Shown: positions 8,904-16,302 of the stretch, piece after piece
Numbering within the stretch: position 1 is the first letter of the stretch
Layout of the letters: each line of letters begins with the position of its first letter
Source: Solwaraspora sp. WMMD791
GTDB taxonomy: Bacteria; Actinomycetota; Actinomycetes; Mycobacteriales; Micromonosporaceae
Assembly (NCBI RefSeq): GCF_029581195.1
Contig: NZ_CP120737.1
Coordinates: 3,015,001-3,079,000, forward strand
Direction of reading: 5' to 3'
DNA: 64,000 bases
Made by a program: the position numbers and the translations under genes
Notes under the pieces: generated by a model
What the model was told of the DNA's origin: nothing
The model's database searches: none
What the model saw: the letters and a program-made list of their open reading frames with translations, nothing else

Positions 8904-9112
8904 GCTGTCGCCCAGCGCCCTTGCGCCGCCGCAGCAGGTAGCCTGCGGCCGGCGGCTGGCTCGTCCTGGTTTCGGACCAATGTGCGCCATCTGACAACGA
9001 GCGCGGCGCACCCCAGGTATTTCTGAGCATCGATCCCGCTCGGTATGAGTGTCCACCTCGGCGACCGTCGGCACCACGCCGGTCGCCGCACTCCTACCTT
9101 CGGGAGGGAACC

Positions 9113-10156
9113 TTGTCCACGCGACTGACACCACGCGTACGTCGGTCCTCGCTCGCCCTGATCGGCGTGGCGGCCCTGGCGCTGCTGCTCCCGGTCACCT
9201 CGGCGAGCGCGGCGGCGCTCGACCGGTCGACCGACAGCGGTGCCACCAGCACGGCCGCCGACGTCTACATGATGGACAACGCGTCCGACATCGGGCTCCA
9301 GCCGCACAACATCGGTTCGATCTGGCAGAGCCCGGACATCAAGGTCTGCAACACCGCCGTGGAGTGTGCGGTCAGCCAGAACCCGATCATCGGGCAGACC
9401 AACTACATCTTCGTCAAGCTGCGCAACCCCGGACCGTACGGCAACCCGGTGACCGAGCAGGGCGAACTGCACGTCTACCGGACCACCCCGGGTGGCGGCG
9501 CGTCCTGGCCCACCGACTGGACCGAGATCGGCTGGACCTCGGTGTCGGTCGCCCCGGGCGTCACCACGGTCACGATCCCGTGGAACGGGGTTCCCGGGCC
9601 GGGGCACTTCTGCCTGCTCACCCGGTGGATCTCCGCCAACGACCCGATGACCGTCGAGGGCCCGGACACCCCGCAGAACACCCGGAACAACAACAACATC
9701 GCCTGGCGCAACGTGGACTCGGTGGCGCTGGCGCCCAACGGGCCGACCGAGGTCCGGCCGTTCGCCATCGGCAACGTCCTTCGGGAGCCGACCCGCAACA
9801 GCGTGGTCTTCGCCCAGGAGGGCGCCCCGCTGCGTACCGCCGGTGGGCGCCTGGTGGTGGATCTCGGGCCGACGCTGTTCGCCCGCTGGGTCGAGGGTGG
9901 CATGGCCGGCAAGGGCATCCGCGAGGCGGGCCGCAACCAGGTCGAGATCGTCGAGCCGGGCCAGGCCAGCCTGGACAACCTGGTGCTGCGCGGCAACGAG
10001 CGGCTGACCATGCGGCTGCTGTTCACCGCGACCACGCCGACGGACAAGCCGATCGCCGTACTGGTCACGCAGGTCGGTCCGGACATCACCGGCAAGGAGC
10101 GGGCCGACCTGGGCGGGGTCCGCTACGACGTGACGGTGGGCAAGCGGCAAGGGTAG
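9113..10156 (+). CDS. secreted protein with VYMMDNASDIG-type repeat domain
   Basis: Translation is likely from TTG at 9113, 5 bases after GGGAGGG. The 347-residue product has a signal peptide (RRSSLALIGVAALALLLPVTSASA, cut near ASAAA) and an extracellular beta-sandwich-like body. The opening DVYMMDNASDIG...IWQSPDIKVCNT and the VKLRNPGPYGNP segment resemble the actinobacterial secreted modules, often next to peptidases, in which a CARDB-like fold carries gap-junction-style NPG motifs. There are no catalytic residues I recognise. It could be a binding partner or surface ligand. Transcription ends at the hairpin 20 bp downstream. Confidence 0.8.
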   Translation: MSTRLTPRVRRSSLALIGVAALALLLPVTSASAAALDRSTDSGATSTAADVYMMDNASDIGLQPHNIGSIWQSPDIKVCNTAVECAVSQNPIIGQTNYIFVKLRNPGPYGNPVTEQGELHVYRTTPGGGASWPTDWTEIGWTSVSVAPGVTTVTIPWNGVPGPGHFCLLTRWISANDPMTVEGPDTPQNTRNNNNIAWRNVDSVALAPNGPTEVRPFAIGNVLREPTRNSVVFAQEGAPLRTAGGRLVVDLGPTLFARWVEGGMAGKGIREAGRNQVEIVEPGQASLDNLVLRGNERLTMRLLFTATTPTDKPIAVLVTQVGPDITGKERADLGGVRYDVTVGKRQG

Positions 10157-10173
10157 CCACGGTGCCGGGCAGG

Positions 10174-10208
10174 GCGTCAGGTCACGTCCGGGACCCGTGA
10201 CCTGACGC
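10174..10208. terminator. bidirectional hairpin terminator
   Basis: A perfect 13-bp stem (GCGTCAGGTCACG with CGTGACCTGACGC) closes a 9-base loop in the 76-bp gap between convergent genes. There is no long T tract on either side, which is usual in high-GC actinomycetes. Confidence 0.7.
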
Positions 10209-10232
10209 TCCGACAGGTCCGGATCTGCCGGG

Positions 10233-10697
10233 TCAGCGCAGGCTGACCCAGCAGGTCCGGACCTTGTACGTCGCGCTGGTGGCGCGCAGCTGCACCGGGC
10301 CGGCCGGTGGTACGCCCATCGAGAAGAACCCGAGCTCGTCGACCGGCACGTCGGCGTACTGCCCGGCGGCGGTCCGGGCGCTGATCCGGCCGGGACCGGC
10401 CGGGGAGAGCTGGCCGACGACGCCGGTGGCGGTGACCTCGATCGCCAGGACCACCGGACCGGAGCGGAAGGTCATCGTCCGGTCGGTGGCGGCGGAGCGG
10501 GTCAGCCCGGCCGGTTCCCGGTCACAGGCAGAGTCGAAGATCAACTCGGCGACCGCCAGCTCCGCGTCGACGGTCCGCCAGCTGAACGCGGCCAACGCCG
10601 CGTCGATGAACTGCTCCGACACCGGCCCGGAGTCGCGCAACGCGGCACCGAGCTCGATCAACAGCGCGTCGTCACTGTCTGGTGACCACTGCCGCAT
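10233..10697 (-). CDS. small protein of the CHAT/sigma/subtilase module
   Basis: The ATG at 10697 has GGAGG 8 bases upstream and lies inside the end of the sigma-factor gene (26-bp overlap), so the two are translationally coupled. The 154-residue protein has no signal peptide or helix anchor. Its first half is helical (DDALLIELGAALRDSG, SEQFIDAALAAFSWR). Its second half is a beta-rich segment (VVLAIEVTATGVVGQLSP, DELGFFSMGVPPAGPVQLR) like carboxypeptidase-regulatory or dorsal-type folds. A small protein in this position could be an anti-sigma partner or protease substrate; that is inference from gene order. No known family name is claimed. Confidence 0.75.
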   Translation of the reverse strand: MRQWSPDSDDALLIELGAALRDSGPVSEQFIDAALAAFSWRTVDAELAVAELIFDSACDREPAGLTRSAATDRTMTFRSGPVVLAIEVTATGVVGQLSPAGPGRISARTAAGQYADVPVDELGFFSMGVPPAGPVQLRATSATYKVRTCWVSLR

Positions 10698-11364
10698 CGC
10701 GTTCACCTCCGTTGCCCGGTGCCGCCCCGCTCGGTGCGGGGCCGATGTAGGCGGCGAGCGCCGCACAGTTGCGCAGCTTGGCCAGGCATCGGGCCTGGGT
10801 CGGACCGACGCTGCCGGTCGGCATGCCGAGTCGTTCGCCGATCTCACGGTAGCTGGCCGGCGGGTCGGCGACGAGAAGTGTGAGCAATTCTCGGCACCGC
10901 GCTGGCAGCTCGGCGAACGCGTCGCGCAGCGCCTGGCGCCGCTCGGCGCGCAGCAGATCCTCGTCGGGAGTGGCGGGATCGACCAGTAGCAGCACTCCGA
11001 CGTGCGCGTCGACCGACTCGTCGTACGGGTCGAAGGGCTGGATGCGCCGACCGAGTCGTAGCATCCGCAGGCACTCCCGGCGGGTCGTGGTCACCAGCCA
11101 GGCGGGCAGCGCGTACGACTCCCGCAACCGGCCGAGATTCTCGACCAGCCGCAGCCAGACCGTCTGATTGACGTCGGCGGCGTCGGCGGGATCGAGCCCG
11201 TGGCGGCGGATCACCGTCGCCACCAGTGGCGCGTAGCGGCGGACCAGGCCGGCCCAGGCGGTCTCGTCGCCTGCGGCGGCGGCGGACACCAGGTCCGCGA
11301 CGGGTTCACCGGGGTCCGCCTCGCTGGCGTCGCAGTGGCCCCCGGCGGTGGCGGGCCGGTTCAT
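10672..11364 (-). CDS. RNA polymerase sigma-70 family (ECF-like) factor
   Basis: The 230-residue protein has sigma region 2 at about 20-105 (ETAWAGLVRRYAPLVATVIR, DVNQTVWLRLVENL, ALPAWLVTTTRRECLRML) and region 4 at about 155-205 (LPARCRELLTLLVADPPASY, REIGERLGMPTGSVGPTQAR, CLAKLRNC). Regions 1.1 and 3 are missing, as in group IV factors. The start ATG overlaps the stop of the upstream subtilase gene (ATGA), and its end overlaps the next gene. The order protease, sigma factor, small protein forms one operon. No membrane anti-sigma gene is present, so its activity may be set by the CHAT protein or the small downstream protein. Confidence 0.9.
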   Translation of the reverse strand: MNRPATAGGHCDASEADPGEPVADLVSAAAAGDETAWAGLVRRYAPLVATVIRRHGLDPADAADVNQTVWLRLVENLGRLRESYALPAWLVTTTRRECLRMLRLGRRIQPFDPYDESVDAHVGVLLLVDPATPDEDLLRAERRQALRDAFAELPARCRELLTLLVADPPASYREIGERLGMPTGSVGPTQARCLAKLRNCAALAAYIGPAPSGAAPGNGGERDAAVVTRQ

Positions 11365-12731
11365 CCGACCAGCACGCCGTAGTCGGGATGCCAGGCCGGG
11401 CCGGCGGTCAGGGCCGCCGCGGCGGACACCGCGTCCAGCCCGGTGCCGGTCATCAGGGCGGCGAGCCGGCCCGAGACGTGCCCGGTGGCGAAGGAGGTAC
11501 CGGCCCAGGCGGCGAAGCCCTGGAACGGCAGGACCGGCTGGCCGGGCAGGACCAGTTGGCCGTAGACGTACGTGCTGGTCCGATCGCCGTACGCGCTGGC
11601 GGCCACCCAGGGACCGTGGCTGCTGTAGCTGGCCGGTGCCGGGCCTTTGCCACCCGCCTCGACCGCCGCCACGGCGAGCACCCGGTCGAGCGCGGCCGGC
11701 CAGGACGGGCGGGTGGTGCCGGCGTTGCCGGCGGCGGCGACCACCGCTGTCGTCGCGGGCAGCGCGGCGAGCGCGTTGGCCAGGGGCAGCGGCGGCTGGT
11801 CGTCCTGGGTGAAGTAGCCGAGGGAGAGGTTGACGATGGTGACCTCCGGGCTGAGCCGACCGATCGCGGCGGCCAGGCCCTCCTCGTCGCCGATGCCGTT
11901 GGCGTCCAGGGCGGACTCCGGGTCGACCCGTACCCCGGGTGCGGCCTGTCGCACGACACCGGCGACGAAGGTACCGTGGCCGCCCTGCATCGCCAGTTGG
12001 GTGCCGCTGAGGTAGAGCGGGTCCTCGTCGTCCGGCTCCGGCAGGTAGCTGCCGCCGAGCCACACCGGGTGCACGGTGCCGGCCTGCCGCCAGATGCCGG
12101 TGTCGCAGATACCGACGGTGACGCCGGCTCCTTCGCCGAGACGGGCCGGGTCCGGCGGCGGCAGGGCCGGGGCGCTGCGGGGCGGCCCGCCCGGGTTGCC
12201 CATGATGTTGCCGAACCCGAGCAGTACGTGGTGTGGCTGCACCTGCGGCACCCGCCCGTCCGGCCACTGGCGCGGGTCGCGCAACTTGTCGACCACGGCC
12301 GGGATGGCGGTCTCCTGCTGGAAACGCAGCCGGCTGACCCGGGCGAACCCGGCGTCCACCGTGACCTGGTGGCCGTCGGCCCGCAACCGTGTCAGGACCC
12401 GTTCGACGTCGGCCGGGGCGACCAGCAGTTGCCGGGGGCGGTAGAGGAACTCCTTGCCGGCGGCGGTGTACCTGCGCACGGCCGGGTGGGCGGCCAGGAT
12501 CTCCTGGAACGCGCGTTGGTAGCTCTCGTCGAGGCCCCGGTCGCCCTGATCACCGGCACGGCCGTCGACCGGCTCGAGTGACCCGGTGGGCCCGGTGGGA
12601 TCGGTAGGCCCGGACGACCCGAGCGGCCCGAGCGGCAGCGCCGCGGCGGCCAGCGCGGACCACCCCATCAGACGCCGGCGGGAGATCTGCCCGGGCGAAC
12701 CCGGCACGACGGGGTGGCGGTCGGGCGACAC
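11361..12731 (-). CDS. S8 family serine peptidase with Tat signal
   Basis: The GTG at 12731 has GGAGG 6 bases upstream. The 456-residue enzyme has a twin-arginine leader (SRRRLMGWSALAAAALPLG), a proline-rich linker, an inhibitor-like pro-region (about 70-150), then the catalytic core. The core shows Asp210 in GICDTGI, His252 in GGHGTFVAGV, Asn in AAAGNAG and Ser413 in GTSFATGHVSG. It ends soon after the core with no C-terminal helix, so it is not a typical membrane-anchored mycosin. It is the first gene of the sigma-factor operon and is divergent from the TPR-CHAT gene (138 bp between starts). It may act outside the cell or, if the leader is skipped, in the cytoplasm. Confidence 0.9.
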   Translation of the reverse strand: MSPDRHPVVPGSPGQISRRRLMGWSALAAAALPLGPLGSSGPTDPTGPTGSLEPVDGRAGDQGDRGLDESYQRAFQEILAAHPAVRRYTAAGKEFLYRPRQLLVAPADVERVLTRLRADGHQVTVDAGFARVSRLRFQQETAIPAVVDKLRDPRQWPDGRVPQVQPHHVLLGFGNIMGNPGGPPRSAPALPPPDPARLGEGAGVTVGICDTGIWRQAGTVHPVWLGGSYLPEPDDEDPLYLSGTQLAMQGGHGTFVAGVVRQAAPGVRVDPESALDANGIGDEEGLAAAIGRLSPEVTIVNLSLGYFTQDDQPPLPLANALAALPATTAVVAAAGNAGTTRPSWPAALDRVLAVAAVEAGGKGPAPASYSSHGPWVAASAYGDRTSTYVYGQLVLPGQPVLPFQGFAAWAGTSFATGHVSGRLAALMTGTGLDAVSAAAALTAGPAWHPDYGVLVG

Positions 12732-12869
12732 CTGACCTCCAGGCGGTGGGAGACGGGGTCGACACCACGGAGGGCGACCACTGAAGGTTACGGGTCCGAC
12801 ACGATTATTTCAAAGCATAGTTAGAAGTCAATTAAGTGACTGTCCCCCGGAGGCCGGGATTGACCAGGG

Positions 12870-15638
12870 GTGCACAGGTGGGGAATTCTCTCTGTCATGG
12901 CCGAACGCACCGATTCCGGTGTCGACTTGGCGCAGCGGGCCCTGGACACCGTCCAGCGCTACCCGCACGAGGCCATCTCGATCGCCAACCAGGTGCTCGC
13001 CGACACACCGGACGCCCGGGCCCGGTCCACCGCGGAACGCGCCATCGGCCTGGCCCTGCGCGAGCTGGGCGACCTGCCCGGCGCGGCACGCCACCTGCGC
13101 CGGGCCGTCCGCGCCGGAGACGACGCCCGGCTGCGGGCACTCGCCCGGATGAGTCTCGGGTATGTCCTGGCCAGCGCCGGTCGGACCACCGCCGCGCTAC
13201 GGGCGGTCACCCTCGCCCTGCCCCAGCTGACCGGCGCGGACGCCGGCCGGGCCCGGATGCAGCGCGGAGTGGTGCTGCACTACCGGGGTCGGTTCGACGA
13301 GGCGGTCCGCGACTACGACCTGGCCGTGGAGATCGCCCAACGGGAGGGCGACCCGCTGCTGGAGGCACGCGCCCGCAACAACCGGGGACTGCTCAACGCC
13401 CACCTCGACATGCCCGCCGACAGCCGTACCGGCAGCCCGCCGAACGGGCAGCCCGACCGGGACCGGCGAGCCGATCAGGGCCACGACGACGACCTGCACC
13501 GCGCCGCCGCCATCTTCAGCCAGCTCGGACTGGACCTGGCCGCCGCCGACGCCCGGTGGAACAGCGGCATCGCCGCCGGCCAACGCGGCGACGTGGCCGG
13601 CGCGCTGCACTGCTTCGCCACAGTGGACGCCGAGTACCGCCGGCTCGCCGTACCGCGCCCGGCGCTGCTGCTGGACCGCTTCGAACTGCTGCTGTCCGTA
13701 CCGCTGATCGACGAGGCGGTGGCGGTCGCCGGCACCGCCGTGACCGAGCTGCGCCGGCTCGGGATGGCCTCCGACCTGGCCGAGGCGCTGCTCGCCCAGG
13801 CCCGGGCCGCGCTGCTCGCCGGTGACCCGGCCACTGCGGCCGACACCGCCGCGGCGGCCCGCAGCAGGTTCCGCAGACAGGGCCGGCGCGCCTGGGCGAC
13901 ACTCGCCCGACACGTCGAGCTGCGGGCCGGGTACGCCCAGGGCAACCGGTCGGCGGCGCTGCTCGCCGCGATGGTGCGCACCGCCGACCAGCTCGACGCC
14001 ACCGGCTGGCCCGGGCCGGCGCTGACCAGCCGGATCGAAGCCGCCCGGCTGGCCGTCGCGCTGGGCCGGCACAGTCGGGCCGGCGAGTTGCTCACCGTCG
14101 CCTCGGAGGCCCGCCGACGCGGCACCGCACCCCGGCGCGCCCAGGGGTGGTACGCCCTGGCGCTGCGCCACCGGCTGGCCGGTGACGAGTCCGGCGCGGC
14201 CCGGGCGCTGCGCAACGGCCTGGCCGTACTGGACGGGCACCGCGCCTCGCTCGGTGCCACCGAACTACGGGCGCACAGCGCCACGTTCGGCGAGGAGCTG
14301 GCCGCCGAAGGGCTGGACATCGCGATCCGGCGGGGTGCACCGGCGCAGGTCCTGGTCTGGGCGGAGCGGTGGCGGGCCAACGCGCTGCGGATGCGGCGGG
14401 TCTCCCCGCCGCCCGACCCGGAGCTGGCCACCGCCCTGACCGAACTGCGGATGGTCAGCACCGCGCTGGAGGACGCCCTGCTGGCCGGCAACCCGGTGCA
14501 GGCGCTGCGCGGCAGCCAGGCCCGCCTGGAGCAACGGATCCGGGAACTGGCCAGAGGGGTCAACGGCGGTGGTGAACTGTCCGCACCACCGGCGGTGGCC
14601 GACATCGCCACCGCGCTCGGCGACGCCGTACTGCTGGAACTGGTCGCGCACGGCGAGCGGCTGCTCGCCGTAGCGGTTCGCGACGGCCAGCCGACGCTGC
14701 ACGACCTCGGGCCGCTGGCCGAGGCGATCCGGGTGGCCCGGCTGCACCGGTTCGGGCTGCGCCGGCTGGTCACCCCCGGCGACGGTGGCGACCCACGGGC
14801 CGGCGCCGGGGCCGAGGCACGGGCCGGCGCCGACGCGCGGGCCGGGGTCGCGCACACCGCCGCGGCGTTGGACCGCCAGTTGTTCGATCCGGTACGCGAC
14901 CGGATCACCGACCGGCCGTTGGTGATCGTGCCGATCGGCGAGCTGCACGCCGTACCGTGGTCGGGTCTGCCGACCTGCGCGGGCCGGGCGGTGACCGTGG
15001 CGCCGTCGGCGACGGCCTGGCTGCGGGCCGCCGGCCGGCAGACCGGTGGAGCGCACACGCCGGCAGCCGACGGGCCGGCGGTGCTGGTGGCCGGGCCGAG
15101 ACTGCCGGCCGCCGAGACCGAGGTACGGCAACTCGCCACGGCGCTGCCGGGCTCCCGCCTGCTGACCGGAGCCGCCGCCACCGCCGACGCGGTGACCGGT
15201 GCGCTCAACGGCGCGGCCCTGGCGCACATCGCCGCGCACGGGCGGTTCCGGGCGGACAACCCGCTCTTTTCGACGCTGGACCTGGCCGACGGGCCGTTGA
15301 CCGCCTACGAACTGGAGCGGCTGACCAGCCCACCCGGCGTCGTCGTGCTGTCGGCCTGCGACTCCGGCCTGGCCGGGGTCCGCCCCGGCAACGAGGTGAT
15401 GGGTTTCACGGCGGTGCTGCTGGCGCTGGGCACCCGCTGCCTGATCGCGACGGTGCTGCCGGTGCCGGCCGACCTGACCACCGCGTTGATGCTGGAACTG
15501 CACCGTCGGATGCGGGCCGGGGACGGGCCGGCGGTGGCGCTCGCCGGCGCCCAGCAGGCTTTCCAGGCCGGCCGGGACACCGCCGACGGCGCGGTGCACG
15601 CCACCGCCGCCGCCTTCGTCTGCTTCGGCGCGGGCTAG
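12870..15638 (+). CDS. TPR-CHAT protein (caspase-like peptidase of the CHAT family)
   Basis: The product is 922 residues from GTG 12870, or 913 from ATG 12897; neither has an ideal ribosome site. Residues about 10-560 are an array of TPR-like helical hairpins (LALRELGDLPGAARHLRRAV, GVVLHYRGRFDEAVRDYDLA). The C-terminal 280 residues are a CHAT domain: PLVIVPIGELHAVPWSGLP, His790 in IAAHGRF and Cys830 in LSACDSG form the caspase-type dyad. CHAT proteases with TPR arms cleave a partner after a sensing event; the best known is the Craspase of type III-E CRISPR, which releases a sigma factor from its inhibitor. Here the divergent neighbour encodes a sigma factor and a subtilase, but no Cas gene is present. 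Confidence 0.88.
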   Translation: MHRWGILSVMAERTDSGVDLAQRALDTVQRYPHEAISIANQVLADTPDARARSTAERAIGLALRELGDLPGAARHLRRAVRAGDDARLRALARMSLGYVLASAGRTTAALRAVTLALPQLTGADAGRARMQRGVVLHYRGRFDEAVRDYDLAVEIAQREGDPLLEARARNNRGLLNAHLDMPADSRTGSPPNGQPDRDRRADQGHDDDLHRAAAIFSQLGLDLAAADARWNSGIAAGQRGDVAGALHCFATVDAEYRRLAVPRPALLLDRFELLLSVPLIDEAVAVAGTAVTELRRLGMASDLAEALLAQARAALLAGDPATAADTAAAARSRFRRQGRRAWATLARHVELRAGYAQGNRSAALLAAMVRTADQLDATGWPGPALTSRIEAARLAVALGRHSRAGELLTVASEARRRGTAPRRAQGWYALALRHRLAGDESGAARALRNGLAVLDGHRASLGATELRAHSATFGEELAAEGLDIAIRRGAPAQVLVWAERWRANALRMRRVSPPPDPELATALTELRMVSTALEDALLAGNPVQALRGSQARLEQRIRELARGVNGGGELSAPPAVADIATALGDAVLLELVAHGERLLAVAVRDGQPTLHDLGPLAEAIRVARLHRFGLRRLVTPGDGGDPRAGAGAEARAGADARAGVAHTAAALDRQLFDPVRDRITDRPLVIVPIGELHAVPWSGLPTCAGRAVTVAPSATAWLRAAGRQTGGAHTPAADGPAVLVAGPRLPAAETEVRQLATALPGSRLLTGAAATADAVTGALNGAALAHIAAHGRFRADNPLFSTLDLADGPLTAYELERLTSPPGVVVLSACDSGLAGVRPGNEVMGFTAVLLALGTRCLIATVLPVPADLTTALMLELHRRMRAGDGPAVALAGAQQAFQAGRDTADGAVHATAAAFVCFGAG

Positions 15639-15925
15639 CACGGCGGCGTCAGCCGGTGCCGGCCACGCGGTGCCGGCCCGAGCAACCGCAGGGCCCCAGC
15701 GGTACGGGCCGAGCCCGGTGCCCGTGTACCGGCCGGTGATCGGCAGGTCCGGGGTGCACTTGGGATCCGCGCCATCGGGACCACGCGCACGTGCGCCTGC
15801 GCCGCATCGTGGACTCCCGATGGCGGGGGAGGTCGACGCTGCCGCCCGGCCAGCCGCCGTACCGTCGGATCTGGGACCGCGCGGCCGGTCCGGACCGTCA
15901 GGCCGGGCACGGTCGCCGCCGTGGG

Positions 15926-16249
15926 TCAGCCCCCGAAGGGCTTGGACTCCGGCAGCGGCAGGGCCGGATAGCCGTGGTCGGCGGCGTAGTGGTTGAGCCA
16001 CTTCTCCACGGGGAAGCCCGAGTTCGCGACCCAGACGTCGCTGCCGTCCTTGTTCACCACGATCGGGCCGGAGGCCACCATCGAGCCGAAGTCACCGGAG
16101 TCCAGGAAGCGTTGCGAGTTGAACGGGAACAGCCAGCACCAGTCGCGGTCCACGGGTGCCTCCGGGTCGACCAGCCGCAGCGGCGTCTGGGGATCCTGCA
16201 CCTCGCCCAGCTTGGCCTCTGCGCGCTCCCGGGCCTGTCGTACGTCCAT
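15926..16249 (-). CDS. Imm35/YrhB-type immunity protein
   Basis: The ATG at 16249 follows GAGGACGAG. The 107-residue protein fits the YrhB/Imm35 pattern: an N-terminal helix (DVRQARERAEAKLGEV), a central strand with the WCWLFPFNSQRFLDSGD hallmark, PIVVNKDGSDVWV, and a C-terminal helix FPVEKWLNHY. Members neutralise cognate polymorphic toxins or bind their protease-like domains. It lies 53 bp downstream of the toxin gene in the same orientation, which is the standard toxin-immunity order. It has no signal peptide, so it acts in the cytoplasm. Confidence 0.75.
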   Translation of the reverse strand: MDVRQARERAEAKLGEVQDPQTPLRLVDPEAPVDRDWCWLFPFNSQRFLDSGDFGSMVASGPIVVNKDGSDVWVANSGFPVEKWLNHYAADHGYPALPLPESKPFGG

Positions 16250-16302
16250 GAATCTCGTCCTCGTCTGCGGGGCTGCTCGCCCGGCGTCCACGTGACTGCC
16301 GA

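Noticed and set aside
8129-10150. Long open frame of about 670 codons on the minus strand.
   Set aside because: It lies fully opposite the DivIVA-motif and secreted-protein genes, has Pro/Arg/Gly-rich shadow composition and no domain, so it is a high-GC artefact.
11361-12731. Assignment of the Tat-type subtilase as the mycosin (MycP) of the neighbouring type VII locus.
   Set aside because: It lacks the C-terminal transmembrane helix of mycosins and is in an operon with the sigma factor, not with the secretion genes.
14265-16001. Minus-strand open frame of nearly 580 codons over the CHAT gene.
   Set aside because: The CHAT frame carries the catalytic His/Cys motifs; the other frame is Arg/Gly/Pro-rich without features.
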